NCBI RefSeq assembly: GCF_001424875.1
Contig: NZ_LMCT01000072.1
Span: 409,488-473,487, forward strand
DNA from: Kitasatospora sp. Root107
GTDB lineage: Bacteria > Actinomycetota > Actinomycetes > Streptomycetales > Streptomycetaceae
Length of the DNA stretch: 64,000 nucleotides
Reading direction: 5' to 3'
The notes below the pieces were generated by a model that was not told the DNA's origin, searched no databases, and saw only the letters and a list, made by a program, of their open reading frames with translations. Both the position numbers and the translations under genes were made by a program. Positions 25,086 through 34,633 of the stretch are shown here, piece by piece; the stretch's first letter is position 1; each line of letters opens with the position of its first letter.

Positions 25086-26602
25086 CGCTCGGTCAGCTCC
25101 TGCACCGCCGCCCGGCGGCGGCGCAGCTCCCCGACGGCGGCGGCCAGCGTGACGGCCGCCGCCGTGTACGGGACCCAGTCGCCGAGCCGCAGGTACCAGG
25201 TTTCGGCCCCCGGCGCGGCCAGCGGCAGCGTGACGGTCAGCGCCCCGGAGCCGCCGGTGCCGAGCGAGGCCAGCCGGCGGCCCTGCCGGTCGTACGCCAC
25301 CGACTCGCCGGTCAGCGCCGCCTGGACGACCGGGCGGCCGGTCTCGGCGGCCCGCAGCGCGCCGAGCGAGGCGTGCTGCTGCGGGGCCCAGGAGGACTGG
25401 AAGGTCGAGGTGGCGGACTGGAAGACGATCATCCGGGCGCCGTCGGACGCCGCCACCCTGGACAGGTCGGGGAAGGTCGACTCGAAGCAGATCAGGGCGC
25501 CGAACGGGAGCGGACGGCCCGCCCGGTCAGTGGCGTGCAGCAGGTGGAAGCCCGCGCCAGGGGCCCGGTTCTCGCCCGCCGCCTTGCTCACCCCGGTCAG
25601 CCAGCCGAGCACCGGCCGGAGCGGGACGTACTCGCCGAACGGGACCAGCCGGATCTTCCGGTAGCGCTCGGCCACGCCGTCGGGGGTGACCAGCACGGCG
25701 TCCTTGGAGATCTTCCCGTCCGCCTTCCGGGCGTCCTCGCCGACCAGCAGCGGGGCGCCGGTGGCGGTGGACAGCTGCCGCAGCCGGGCCAGCGTGTCGG
25801 GGGAGCGGTCCAGGTCGGCGGTGGTGCTGCTCTCGCCCCACACGACCAGATCCAGCGGCTGCCCGGCCAGGGCGGCGGTGATCCGCTCACCGGCGGCCAG
25901 CCGCTCGTCCGGTCCCGGGGTCTGGCCGGGCTGGACCAGGGCGACGGTCGCGGTGTCGCCGGGGGCCGGGGCCCGCTGGGCGGCGAACAGCAGCGGGCCG
26001 GCCAGCAGCGTCGCGGTCACCACCAGCACGGCCAGCGCCCGGACCCGGAGCCGACGCCCCGTCAGCAGGATCAGTACCCCTACATTGGCGGCCACGACCG
26101 CGGCGCTCACCAGCCACGCCCCGCCCACCGAGGCCAGCCCGAGCACCGCCGGGTGCTCCCACTGACTCGCGCCGAGCAGCGCCCACGGCCCGCCCAGCGC
26201 GTGCCAGGACCGGACGAACTCGGTGCTCACCCAGACCGACGGCACCACCAGCAGCGCGAGCGCGGCCCGGCCCGGGGTGACCGGCGGGTGCAGCAGCCTG
26301 TGCACGGCGAGCCCGACGGCTCCCTGCAACGCGCCGAAGACCACCGCGAGCGCGAGCAGCCCGGGCCCGATCGACGGCACCAGCCAGTACATCGCGGTCA
26401 GGATGAACCCCGCCCCGAACCACCACCCCCGGACCACGGCCTCCCGTGCCGTCGCCGCCCGCTGCATCAGCACCAGCCCGGGGACCAGCCCCACCCAGGC
26501 CAGCCACCCCCACCCGGCCGCCGGAAAGCTCAGCACGGGCAGCGCCCCGGCCACCGACGAGGCGTACCGGGCGGGTTGGCGGAGCGACGCGGGCAGGTGC
26601 AT
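25061..26602 (-). CDS. lnt: Apolipoprotein N-acyltransferase
   Basis: 513 aa. Six or so TM helices fill residues 1-220, followed by the nitrilase-like domain. The Glu-Lys-Cys triad is visible in VVWGESS (Glu), ERYRKIRLVPFGEYVPLRP (Lys) and FGALICFESTFPD (Cys). ALGGPWALLGASQWEHP is typical of Lnt. The enzyme N-acylates the N-terminal Cys of lipoproteins in the membrane. Actinobacteria commonly carry one or two copies. Confidence 0.93.
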   Translation of the reverse strand: MHLPASLRQPARYASSVAGALPVLSFPAAGWGWLAWVGLVPGLVLMQRAATAREAVVRGWWFGAGFILTAMYWLVPSIGPGLLALAVVFGALQGAVGLAVHRLLHPPVTPGRAALALLVVPSVWVSTEFVRSWHALGGPWALLGASQWEHPAVLGLASVGGAWLVSAAVVAANVGVLILLTGRRLRVRALAVLVVTATLLAGPLLFAAQRAPAPGDTATVALVQPGQTPGPDERLAAGERITAALAGQPLDLVVWGESSTTADLDRSPDTLARLRQLSTATGAPLLVGEDARKADGKISKDAVLVTPDGVAERYRKIRLVPFGEYVPLRPVLGWLTGVSKAAGENRAPGAGFHLLHATDRAGRPLPFGALICFESTFPDLSRVAASDGARMIVFQSATSTFQSSWAPQQHASLGALRAAETGRPVVQAALTGESVAYDRQGRRLASLGTGGSGALTVTLPLAAPGAETWYLRLGDWVPYTAAAVTLAAAVGELRRRRAAVQELTERQPEVSAR

Positions 26603-26779
26603 GACTCAACGCTAGCGCTCGACCGCCGACGGCCCGGCGCACATTTCTCGCGCGCGCCGGTAACTGCGCTCGTGCTCCATGTCAGTGGGGGGAAAGCAGT
26701 CGTGAGTGCCTCGGGCGCGGGTGTACTGGACAAGGCTTGACCAGCACGATCATGCGTGCACCTGATCGAAGGAATTTCG

Positions 26780-27301
26780 ATGGACGACATCACTGCGAAG
26801 CGACTCATCTTCGCCATGCTCGACGCGGACGGCGACGGCGTCATCTCGGCCGAGGAGTACTTCGCGCGTGCCGAGCGGGTGGCCGCGGCGACGGGGCGGA
26901 CCAAGGACGATCCCCTGGTCATCGCCGCACGCACCGCCGGTCAGCGGGCGTGGACGGCGATGGACGCGAACGGCGACGGGGGGATGACCTTCGACGAGTA
27001 CGAGGTCTGGGCCGGCGCCCGCGCGTTCGACGCGGTCTGCGAGCCGGTGCTCGGCGGACTGTTCGACCTCGCCGACACCGACGGCGACGGTGCGCTGAGC
27101 CTGGCGGAGTTCACGACGCTGCGCACGGCACTGGGGAACCCGGTCAGCAACATCCGGGCCGCGTTCTCCGTGCTGGACGTCAACGGCGACGGACAGATCA
27201 GCCGCGAGGAGTACCTCGCCTCGGTCCGCGCCCACGTCAGCGGGGAGGACTCTCCCATGGGCGAGGCGCTCTACAGTCTGGGGGCGGCCGAGGTGGGGTG
27301 A
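26780..27301 (+). CDS. Four-EF-hand calcium-binding protein (calerythrin-like)
   Basis: 173 aa. Four canonical loops are visible: DADGDGVISAEE (about 16-27), DANGDGGMTFDE (about 65-76), DTDGDGALSLAE (about 104-115) and DVNGDGQISREE (about 138-149). All keep the 1-3-5-12 ligands, so four Ca2+ sites are likely. The layout matches sarcoplasmic-type bacterial calcium buffers. No signal peptide. The ATG follows GAAGGA with six bases spacing. It ends at a bidirectional hairpin shared with cobN. Confidence 0.9.
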   Translation: MDDITAKRLIFAMLDADGDGVISAEEYFARAERVAAATGRTKDDPLVIAARTAGQRAWTAMDANGDGGMTFDEYEVWAGARAFDAVCEPVLGGLFDLADTDGDGALSLAEFTTLRTALGNPVSNIRAAFSVLDVNGDGQISREEYLASVRAHVSGEDSPMGEALYSLGAAEVG

Positions 27302-27316
27302 GCGGCGGAACACCGC

Positions 27317-27346
27317 GGCCCCGCCCGGCAGCTACCGGGCGGGGCC
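27317..27346. terminator. Bidirectional terminator between the EF-hand gene and cobN
   Basis: GGCCCCGCCCGG-N6-CCGGGCGGGGCC, a perfect 12-bp stem with a 6-base loop, placed between the two convergent stop codons. Confidence 0.85.
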
Positions 27347-27365
27347 GTCGTCCGAGCGGACGTGG

Positions 27366-30300
27366 CTAGCTGTCGCCTTCGAGGTCGCCCTCGGTCTCCA
27401 GGAAGGCGGTGCGCAGCGCGTCGATCAGGGCAGGGTCGGGCTCGGCCCAGAGGCCGCGGTCGGCGGCTTCGAGGAGGCGCTCGCTGATGCCGTGCAGGGC
27501 CCAGGGGTTGGCGCCGCTGAGGAACTCGCGGTTGGTCGGGTCGAGCACGTACTCCTGGGTGAGCTTCTCGTACATCCAGTCGGCGACCACGCCGGTGGTG
27601 GCGTCGTAGCCGAACAGGTAGTCCACCGTGGCGGCCATCTCGAAGGCGCCCTTGTAGCCGTGGCGGCGCATCGCCTCCATCCAGCGCGGGTTGACCACCC
27701 GGGCGCGGAAGACCCGGGCCGCCTCCTCGGTGAGGGTGCGGGTGCGGACCGTCTCCGGGCGGGTCGAGTCGCCGATGTAGGCGGTCGGGGCCTTGCCGGT
27801 GAGAGCACGCACGGTGGCCACCATGCCGCCGTGGTACTGGAAGTAGTCGTCCGAGTCGGCGATGTCGTGCTCGCGGGTGTCGGTGTTCTTGGCGGCGACG
27901 GTGATCCGCTTGTACGCGGTCTCCATCTCCTCCCGGGCCGGGCGGCCGTTCAGCTCGCGGCCGTAGGCGTAGCCGCCCCAGACCGTGTAGACCTCGGCCA
28001 GGTCGGCGTCGGTGCGCCAGTCCCGGCTGTCGATCAGCTGGAGCAGACCGGCGCCGTAGGTGCCCGGGCGGGAGCCGAAGATCCGGGTGGTGGCCCGGCG
28101 TTCGTCACCGTGCTCGGCCAGGTCGGCCTGGACGTGGGCGCGGACGAAGTTCTCGGTGGAGGACTCCTCCTGACGGGCCGCCAGGCGGACCGCGTCGTCG
28201 AGGAGCGCGACCACGTGCGGGAAGGCGTCCCGGAAGAAGCCGGAGATCCGCAGCGTGACGTCGATCCGCGGGCGGCCCAACTCGGCGAGCGGGATGGCCT
28301 CCAGGCCGGTGACCCGGCGGGAGGCGTCGTCCCAGACCGGGCGGACGCCGAGCAGCGCGAACGCCTCGGCGATGTCGTCACCGGCGGTTCGCATCGCGCT
28401 GGTGCCCCAGAGCGAGAGACCGACCGAGGGCGGGAACTGGCCGTCGTTGTCGGCCTGGTAACGGTCCACCAGGGACTGTGCCAACGCCTGCCCGGTCTCC
28501 CAGGCGAGCTTGGAGGGGACGGCCTTCGGGTCGACCGAGTAGAAGTTGCGGCCGGTCGGCAGCACGTTCACCAGACCGCGCAGCGGCGAGCCGGACGGGC
28601 CCGCCGGGACGAAGCCGCCACCCAGTGCGTGCAGTACGGCGTCCAACTCGTCGGTGGTGGCAGCGAGTCGGGGCACCACCTCGCGGGCGGCGAAGTCGAG
28701 GACGGCACGTACCGCGTCCGGGAGGCCGGCCGAGACCTTCTCGACGGCGGACGGGGCCCAGTCCTCGGCCTCCATCGCCTCGACCAGCGCCCGGGCCTGC
28801 GCCTCGGCCGCGTCGGTCGCGCCCAGGGTCAGCGCGGCCTCGTCCAGGCCGAGCGCCTCGCGCAGGCCGGGCAGCGCGCTGACACCGCCCCAGATCTGCC
28901 GGGCCCGCAGGATGGCCAGCACGATGTTGACCCGGTCCACCCCGGCCGGGGCCTGGCCGAGCACGTGCAGGCCGTCCCGGATCTGGGCGTCCTTGATCTC
29001 GCACAGCCAGCCGTCGACGTGCAGCAGGAAGTCGTCGAAGCCGTCGTCCTCGGGGCGCTCGTCCAGACCGAGGTCGTGGTCCAGCTTGGCGGCCTGGATC
29101 AGGGTCCAGATCTGGGCCCGGATCGCGGGCAGTTTGGCCGGGTCCATCGCGGCGATGTTGGCGTGCTCGTCGAGCAGCTGCTCCAGCCGGGCGATGTCGC
29201 CGTACGACTCGGCCCGGGCCATCGGCGGCACCAGGTGGTCGACCAGGGTGGCGTGCGCGCGGCGCTTGGCCTGGGTGCCCTCGCCCGGGTCGTTGACCAG
29301 GAAGGGGTAGACCAGGGGGAGATCGCCGAGGACGGCGTCGGGGCCGCACTCGGCGGAGAGCGCGGCGGTCTTGCCGGGCAGCCACTCCAGGTTGCCGTGC
29401 TTGCCGAGGTGCACCACGGCGTGTGCGCCGAAGCCGTTGTCCTCCTGGGTCGCCTGGATCCAGCGGTAGGCGGCCAGGTAGTGGTGCGACGGGGGGAGGT
29501 CGGGGTCGTGGTAGATCGCCACCGGGTTCTCGCCGAAGCCGCGCGGCGGCTGGATCAGCACCAGCAGGTTGCCGGAGCGGATACCGGCCAGCACGATGTC
29601 GCCGTCCGGGTTCTGCGAGCGGTCCACGTACAGCTCGCCGGGGGCCGGGCCCCAGTGCTCCTCGACCTTGGTGCGCAGGCCCTCGGGGAGGTCCGCGTAC
29701 CAGCGGCGGTAGTCGGCGGCCGGGATCCGGACCGGGTTGCGGGCGAGCTGGTCCTCCGTCAGCCAGTCCTGGTCGTAGCCGCCGGCGGCGATCAGGGCGT
29801 GGATCAGTGCGTCGCCCTCGTGGCCGTCCTCGGTGTCGAGGTCCAGGCCGGGGACGGCGGTGCCGATGTCCATGCCCTCGGCGCGCAGCCTGGCCAGCAG
29901 GCGCATCGCGGAGGCCGGGGTGTCCAGGCCGACCGCGTTGCCGACCCGGGCGTGCTTGGTCGGGTACGCGGACAGGACGAGGGCCAACCGCCGCTCGGCG
30001 GCGGGGACATGACGCAGCTGGGCGTGCTTGACCGCGATGCCCGCGACCCGGGCGGCGCGCTCGGGGTCGGCGGCGTAGACAGTCAGGCCGTCCTGGTCCA
30101 GCTCCTTGAAGGAGAACGGGACGGTGATCAGCCGGCCGTCGAACTCCGGCACCGCGATCTGGGTGGCGGTGTCCAGCGGGGAGAGGCCGTCGTCGCTGGC
30201 CTCCCACTGGGCGCGGGACCAGGTCAGGCAGAGCGCCTGGAGGATCGGGCGGTCCAGCGCGGCCAGCGCACCGGCGTCCCAGGCCTCCTCGTCGCCACCG

Positions 30301-30977
30301 GCCTGCGCGTCGGCCGGGCGGGTGCCGCCCGCCGCGAGGACGGTGGTGACCAGCGCGTCGGCCTGGCCGAGCTCGGCCAGCAGCTCGGGCTCGGCGCCGC
30401 GCAGCGAGGCGCAGTAGAAGGCGCGGGCCCGGGCGCCCTGGTCCTCGATCGCCCGGCAGAGCGTCTCGACGAAGGCGGTGTTCCCGCTCATGTGGTGGGC
30501 GCGGTAGTAGAGCACCGTGACCAGCGGGCCGTCGTTCTCGGCGGCCGGACGCTCCAGCGGACCCCAGGCGGGGGCGGAGGCGGGCGGCTCGAAGCCGTGG
30601 CCGGTGAGCAGCACGGTGTCGGAGAGGAAGGCGCCGAGCTCGGCCAGGTTGGCCGGGCCGCCGTGCGCGAGGTAGGCGTGCGCCTCGGCGGCCAGGCCGG
30701 CCGGGACGGTGGAGAGCTCCATCAGCTGGGCGTCCGGGGCCTGTTCACCCGTCAGCACGATCACCGGGCGCGGCCCGGCGAGCAGCGCGTCCAGGCCCTC
30801 CTGCCAGGCCCGGCGGCCGCCGAGCAGCCGGACCACCACCAGCTCGGTGCCGTCCAGCAGTTCGGGCAGGTCCTCGACGCCGAGCCTGGCCGGGTTTCCC
30901 AGCCGGTACGGGACCGGTCCGGCCGCAGCGCGAGCGCTCAGCAGGTCGGTGTCTGAGGTGGAGAGGAGCAGGATCAT
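27366..30977 (-). CDS. cobN: Cobaltochelatase subunit CobN
   Basis: 1203 aa, the normal CobN length. It begins MILLLSTSDTDLLSARA; characteristic stretches include VTVLYYRAHHMSGNTAFVETL, VVHLGKHGNLEWLPGKTAAL, a long CobN/BchH core and the C-terminal KGAFEMAATVDYLFGYDATTGVV. It inserts cobalt into hydrogenobyrinate a,c-diamide together with CobS/CobT-type or ChlI/ChlD-type ATPase subunits, which are not in this window. Its ATG overlaps a 22-codon leader ORF by four bases. Expression is expected to be switched off by adenosylcobalamin through the upstream riboswitch. Confidence 0.96.
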   Translation of the reverse strand: MILLLSTSDTDLLSARAAAGPVPYRLGNPARLGVEDLPELLDGTELVVVRLLGGRRAWQEGLDALLAGPRPVIVLTGEQAPDAQLMELSTVPAGLAAEAHAYLAHGGPANLAELGAFLSDTVLLTGHGFEPPASAPAWGPLERPAAENDGPLVTVLYYRAHHMSGNTAFVETLCRAIEDQGARARAFYCASLRGAEPELLAELGQADALVTTVLAAGGTRPADAQAGGDEEAWDAGALAALDRPILQALCLTWSRAQWEASDDGLSPLDTATQIAVPEFDGRLITVPFSFKELDQDGLTVYAADPERAARVAGIAVKHAQLRHVPAAERRLALVLSAYPTKHARVGNAVGLDTPASAMRLLARLRAEGMDIGTAVPGLDLDTEDGHEGDALIHALIAAGGYDQDWLTEDQLARNPVRIPAADYRRWYADLPEGLRTKVEEHWGPAPGELYVDRSQNPDGDIVLAGIRSGNLLVLIQPPRGFGENPVAIYHDPDLPPSHHYLAAYRWIQATQEDNGFGAHAVVHLGKHGNLEWLPGKTAALSAECGPDAVLGDLPLVYPFLVNDPGEGTQAKRRAHATLVDHLVPPMARAESYGDIARLEQLLDEHANIAAMDPAKLPAIRAQIWTLIQAAKLDHDLGLDERPEDDGFDDFLLHVDGWLCEIKDAQIRDGLHVLGQAPAGVDRVNIVLAILRARQIWGGVSALPGLREALGLDEAALTLGATDAAEAQARALVEAMEAEDWAPSAVEKVSAGLPDAVRAVLDFAAREVVPRLAATTDELDAVLHALGGGFVPAGPSGSPLRGLVNVLPTGRNFYSVDPKAVPSKLAWETGQALAQSLVDRYQADNDGQFPPSVGLSLWGTSAMRTAGDDIAEAFALLGVRPVWDDASRRVTGLEAIPLAELGRPRIDVTLRISGFFRDAFPHVVALLDDAVRLAARQEESSTENFVRAHVQADLAEHGDERRATTRIFGSRPGTYGAGLLQLIDSRDWRTDADLAEVYTVWGGYAYGRELNGRPAREEMETAYKRITVAAKNTDTREHDIADSDDYFQYHGGMVATVRALTGKAPTAYIGDSTRPETVRTRTLTEEAARVFRARVVNPRWMEAMRRHGYKGAFEMAATVDYLFGYDATTGVVADWMYEKLTQEYVLDPTNREFLSGANPWALHGISERLLEAADRGLWAEPDPALIDALRTAFLETEGDLEGDS

Positions 30978-31042
30978 GCGAGGGCCCTCCCGGCCGTGAC
31001 GACGCCCCGGGACGGAGGCAGGAACCGCGAGGAACAGCGCAT
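30974..31042 (-). CDS. 22-aa leader peptide coupled to cobN
   Basis: Reads MRCSSRFLPPSRGVVTAGRA then LA. GAGGAAGG lies 7 bases before its ATG, and its TGA overlaps the cobN ATG (ATGA). cobN itself has only a GGAGGG-like run inside this frame, so cobN translation probably depends on ribosomes finishing the leader. It lies between the B12 box and cobN, where the riboswitch could mask its ribosome site. Whether the peptide is made is inference. Confidence 0.5.
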   Translation of the reverse strand: MRCSSRFLPPSRGVVTAGRALA

Positions 31043-31074
31043 GGTGAAGCCTTCCTCGAGGTCCGCGCCCCGGG

Positions 31075-31205
31075 CAGTGTGAGGACGGCAGGAGTTCCTG
31101 GCTTCCACGGCTGAGCCGTGGTCACAGTGGCGGGACCGCACCGGGTTCGCACCGGTTTCCTCCACTTTGCCGTCGCTGGCGGTGGCCGGACCGCGAGGCC
31201 CGTCC
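31075..31205 (-). ncRNA. Cobalamin riboswitch
   Basis: On the minus strand the order is GAAACCGGTGCGAACCCGGT (31138-31159 region), GCGGTCCCGCCACTGT (GCCACTG core at 31125-31131), a CCACGG/CCGTGG hairpin, then the B12 box AGCCAGGAACTCCTGCC (31087-31103). These are the conserved elements of the AdoCbl riboswitch. It stands about 110 bases before cobN and just before the leader ORF; no obvious terminator hairpin intervenes, favouring translational control. The exact boundaries are approximate. Confidence 0.93.
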
Positions 31206-31301
31206 GGTGAGCATCGTACGGGGTGCGGTCCGGGAATGGACCAGGGCTACGTGATGCACCGGACAGCGGCAAACCGCCTGATCGTCGGTATGCTCGCCGC
31301 C

Positions 31302-32504
31302 ATGCCACCCACGCCAGCCGCTGCCGAACCACGTCCCGGTCCGTCCGACCGGGCGGGTGGCGACGCCTGCCCGGGGGCGCTCCGTCTGCATACGGCCGAC
31401 GACGGCGCGCTGGCCCGGGTCCGGCTGCCCGGCGGGGTGCTGACGGACCGTCAGGCGCTGGTGCTGGCCGAGCTGGCCGAGCGGCTGGGTGACGGCGCGC
31501 TGGAGCTGACCTCGCGTGGGAACGTCCAACTGCGCGGCCTGCCCGCCGACTCGGGCCCCGAACTGGGCGCCGCGCTGCGGGCGGCCGGGCTGCTGCCGTC
31601 GGAGACCCATGAACGGGTCCGCAACATCGTCGCCTCCCCGCTGTCCGGCCTGGACGGTGCCGGGTACGCCGACGTCCGGGGCTGGGTCCGGGAGCTGGAC
31701 CGGCTGCTGTGTGCGAGTCCGCTCGCGGCGGGCCTGGCCGGGCTCTTCCTGTTCGCGCTGGACGACGGACGTGGTGACGTCGCGGCGCTGGACGCCGATG
31801 TGACATTGATCGCAACGCCCGGCGGCGGTGGGCTGCTGCGGCTCGGGCGGGCCGTCACCGCCCGGTGGGTGGCGCCGGGTGACGAGGCGTCGGCGGCGCT
31901 CGGCGCTGCCGAGGAGTTCCTCGCCGCGCTAGGAGGGACCAAAGCCTGGTTCGTCCGGGACGCCCCCGAGCTGCTCGACCCCGGCGCCGAACCGCTGCCC
32001 GCCCTGACCTGCGCCCCGCCGGAGCCCGGCCCGTTCGTGGGCGGCCTGGTGGTCGGCACCCGGTTCGGGCGGCTGACTGCCGGTCAGCTTCGACAGCTCG
32101 CCGGTGCCGCGCCTGAGCTGCGGATCACGCCCTGGCGCAGCGTGGTGCTCCCCGGCGCCGGCGTTCTTGAGCTGCCCGGACTGCGCACTGCCCCGGGCTC
32201 GCCCTGGGAACGGGCCACCGCCTGCACCGGGGCGCCGGGCTGCGCCAAGTCGCTCGCCGACGTACGGGCGGACGCGGCGGGGGCGCTCGAGGACGGCGTA
32301 CCCGGACTGCCGGTGCACTGGTCCGGCTGCGAGCGGCGCTGCGGGCGCCCGGCGGGCCAGTGGGTGGACGTGCTGGCCACTGGGCAGGGCTACCGGGTGA
32401 CGGTGCATCACGCTGACGGACGGCGTGGTGACGGACAGACTTCGCAGGACCTGACAACGGAGCAGATGGCCGAGGCGGTAGCCGAGGCCCGGAGGACCAC
32501 GTGA
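31302..32504 (+). CDS. cobG: Precorrin-3B synthase CobG
   Basis: 400 aa with the chosen start. Two nitrite/sulfite reductase ferredoxin-like half-domains and a siroheme/4Fe-4S signature are visible: TACTGAPGCAKS (C-x5-C) and HWSGCERRCGRP (C-x3-C). ELTSRGNVQLRGL is the first half-domain motif. CobG hydroxylates precorrin-3A using O2, so it marks the aerobic route. The start is uncertain: ATG 31302 or 31290; neither has a clear ribosome site, and TATGCT at 31289-31294 would fit a leaderless transcript starting near 31302. It overlaps cobH by 4 bases. Confidence 0.88.
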   Translation: MPPTPAAAEPRPGPSDRAGGDACPGALRLHTADDGALARVRLPGGVLTDRQALVLAELAERLGDGALELTSRGNVQLRGLPADSGPELGAALRAAGLLPSETHERVRNIVASPLSGLDGAGYADVRGWVRELDRLLCASPLAAGLAGLFLFALDDGRGDVAALDADVTLIATPGGGGLLRLGRAVTARWVAPGDEASAALGAAEEFLAALGGTKAWFVRDAPELLDPGAEPLPALTCAPPEPGPFVGGLVVGTRFGRLTAGQLRQLAGAAPELRITPWRSVVLPGAGVLELPGLRTAPGSPWERATACTGAPGCAKSLADVRADAAGALEDGVPGLPVHWSGCERRCGRPAGQWVDVLATGQGYRVTVHHADGRRGDGQTSQDLTTEQMAEAVAEARRTT

Positions 32505-33127
32505 TCGAGTACGAGAAGGACGGCGCGGCCATCTACCGCGAGTCCTTTGCCACCATTCGGGCCGAGGCCGAGCTGGCCCACCTGCCGGCCGACGTCTCCC
32601 AGGTCGTGGTGCGGATGATCCACGCCTGCGGGATGACCGACCTGGTGCAGGACGTGCTGTACTCGCCCGGGGTGGTCGCCGACGCGCGGGCCGCGCTGCG
32701 GGCCGGGGCGCCGATCCTGTGCGACGTGTCGATGGTCGCCAGCGGAGTCACCCGCAAGCGGCTGCCCGCCGACAACCAGGTGATCTGCACGCTGTCCGAC
32801 CCGTCGGTGCCCGGGTTGGCCAAGGAGATGGGCAACACCCGCAGCGCCGCCGCGATGGAGCTCTGGCTGCCGCACCTGGAGGGCGCGGTGGTCGCCGTCG
32901 GCAACGCCCCGACCTCGCTGTTCCGGCTGCTGGAGATGATCGAGGCCGGGGCTCCCCGTCCGGCGGCCGTGATCGGCGTCCCGGTCGGTTTCATCGGCGC
33001 GGCCGAGTCCAAGGAGGCGCTGGCCGCGCACCCGTCCGGCCTGGAGCACCTGGTGGTGCGGGGCCGTCGCGGTGGCAGCGCGATAGCCGCCGCGGCGATC
33101 AACGCGATTGCGAGCGAAGTCGAATGA
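32501..33127 (+). CDS. cobH: Precorrin-8X methylmutase
   Basis: 208 aa. YEKDGAAIYRESFATIRAEA, VVVRMIHACGM (catalytic His43 region), DVSMVASGVTRKRLP, and GAPRPAAVIGVPVGFIGAAESKEAL are diagnostic. It moves the C-11 methyl to C-12 to give hydrogenobyrinic acid. The GTG start overlaps the cobG stop (GTGA), and its own stop overlaps cobIJ (ATGA), so cobG-cobH-cobIJ are translated as one unit. Confidence 0.95.
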   Translation: MIEYEKDGAAIYRESFATIRAEAELAHLPADVSQVVVRMIHACGMTDLVQDVLYSPGVVADARAALRAGAPILCDVSMVASGVTRKRLPADNQVICTLSDPSVPGLAKEMGNTRSAAAMELWLPHLEGAVVAVGNAPTSLFRLLEMIEAGAPRPAAVIGVPVGFIGAAESKEALAAHPSGLEHLVVRGRRGGSAIAAAAINAIASEVE

Positions 33128-34632
33128 CGGAACGTACGACCGGCAGGCTGTACGGCGTCGGGCTCGGCCCCGGCGACCCGGAGCTGGTGACCGTCAAGAG
33201 CGCCCGGCTGATCGGCGAGGCCGACGTGGTGGCGTACCACAGCGCCCGGCACGGGCGTTCGATCGCCCGCTCGATCGCGGCGCCGTACTTCCGCGAGGGC
33301 GTGGTCGAGGAGAAGCTGGTCTACCCGATCACGGTCGAGACCACCGACCACCCGGGCGGCTACCGGGGCGCGCTGGACGAGTTCTACGAGCAGGCCGCCG
33401 ACCGGCTGGCCGCGCACCTGGACGCGGGCCGCACGGTGGTGGTGCTGGCCGAGGGCGATCCGCTGTTCTACGGCTCGTACCAGCACATGCACAAGCGCCT
33501 CGCGCACCGCTACCCGACCGAGGTGGTGCCCGGGGTGACCTCGGTCAGCGCTGCGGCCGCCCGGCTGGGCAAGGCGCTGGTGGAGGCCGAGGAGGTGCTC
33601 ACCATCCTGCCCGGCACTTTGCCGGAGGAGGAGCTGACGGCCCGTCTGGCCTCCGCCGACTCGGCCGTGGTGATGAAGCTCGGCCGGACCTTCCCGACCG
33701 TGCGCCGGGCGCTGGAGCGCTCGGGCCGGCTGGCCGAGGCGCACTACGTCGAGCGGGCCACCATGCCGGGCGAGCGCACCGCGCCGCTGGCGGAGGTGGA
33801 CCCCGCCTCGGTGCCGTACTTCTCGGTCGCCGTGCTGCCCAGTCGGGTCGCGGCCGGTGCTTCGGCGCCTGCGTACGACGGCCCCGGCGAGGTGGTGGTG
33901 ATCGGCACCGGACCGGCCGGACCGCTCTGGCTGACGCCCGAGGCGCGCGGTGAACTCGCCGCCGCCACCGACCTGGTGGGCTACACCACGTACATCGACC
34001 GGGTGCCGGTCCGGGCCGGGCAGATGCGGCACGGTTCGGACAACAAGGTGGAGGCCGAGCGCGCCGAGTTCGCCCTCGACCTGGCCCGGCGGGGTCACCG
34101 GGTCGCGGTGGTCTCCTCCGGTGACCCGGGCGTCTTCGCGATGGCCACCGCCGTGCTCGAGGCGGCCTGCGCCGACCCGTACCGTTCGGTGCCGGTGCGG
34201 ATCGTCCCCGGTATGACGGCCGCGCACGCCGCCGCCTCCCGGGCCGGCGCCCCGCTCGGCCACGACTACGCCGTGGTCTCGCTCTCCGACCGGCTCAAGC
34301 CCTGGGAGGTGGTGGCGGCCCGGCTGCGCGCCGCCGCGCAGGCCGACCTGGTGCTGGCGCTCTACAACCCCGGCTCGCAGTCCCGCACCACCCAGGTCGG
34401 GCTGGCCCGCGACCTGCTGCTGGAGCACCGCGCCGCCGACACCCCGGTGGTGATGGCCCGTGACGTCGGCGGCCCGACCGAGCGGGTCCGCACGGTGAAG
34501 CTCGGCGAGCTGGACCCGGCGGAGGTCGACATGCGGACCATCCTGCTGATCGGCTCCTCGCAGACCCAGGCGGTGGCCCGGGACAACGGCACCGAGGTGG
34601 TCTGGACTCCGCGCCGCTACCCGGAGGCGTGA
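33124..34632 (+). CDS. cobIJ: CobI-CobJ fusion: precorrin-2 C20- / precorrin-3B C17-methyltransferase
   Basis: 502 aa, two tetrapyrrole methylase domains. The CobI half (about 1-245) has LYGVGLGPGDPELVTVKSAR and VVLAEGDPLFYGSY. The CobJ half (about 255-495) has VVVIGTGPAGPLWLTPEA, VAVVSSGDPGVFAMATAV and VLALYNPGSQSRT. Both SAM-binding GxGxGD/GDP-type motifs are intact. Actinobacteria commonly carry this fusion. It acts either side of CobG in the pathway. A 32-base perfect palindrome follows the stop. Confidence 0.95.
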   Translation: MTERTTGRLYGVGLGPGDPELVTVKSARLIGEADVVAYHSARHGRSIARSIAAPYFREGVVEEKLVYPITVETTDHPGGYRGALDEFYEQAADRLAAHLDAGRTVVVLAEGDPLFYGSYQHMHKRLAHRYPTEVVPGVTSVSAAAARLGKALVEAEEVLTILPGTLPEEELTARLASADSAVVMKLGRTFPTVRRALERSGRLAEAHYVERATMPGERTAPLAEVDPASVPYFSVAVLPSRVAAGASAPAYDGPGEVVVIGTGPAGPLWLTPEARGELAAATDLVGYTTYIDRVPVRAGQMRHGSDNKVEAERAEFALDLARRGHRVAVVSSGDPGVFAMATAVLEAACADPYRSVPVRIVPGMTAAHAAASRAGAPLGHDYAVVSLSDRLKPWEVVAARLRAAAQADLVLALYNPGSQSRTTQVGLARDLLLEHRAADTPVVMARDVGGPTERVRTVKLGELDPAEVDMRTILLIGSSQTQAVARDNGTEVVWTPRRYPEA

Positions 34633-34633
34633 C

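Noticed and set aside
27492..30956. 1154-codon frame antisense to cobN
   Set aside because: Composition (Gly/Val/Arg/Gln-rich) is that of an antisense shadow. cobN on the other strand is a full-length recognised protein.
30974..31165. 63-codon frame covering the riboswitch
   Set aside because: Its first half is read from conserved riboswitch RNA elements. Only the last 22 codons have their own ribosome site and are listed as a leader ORF.
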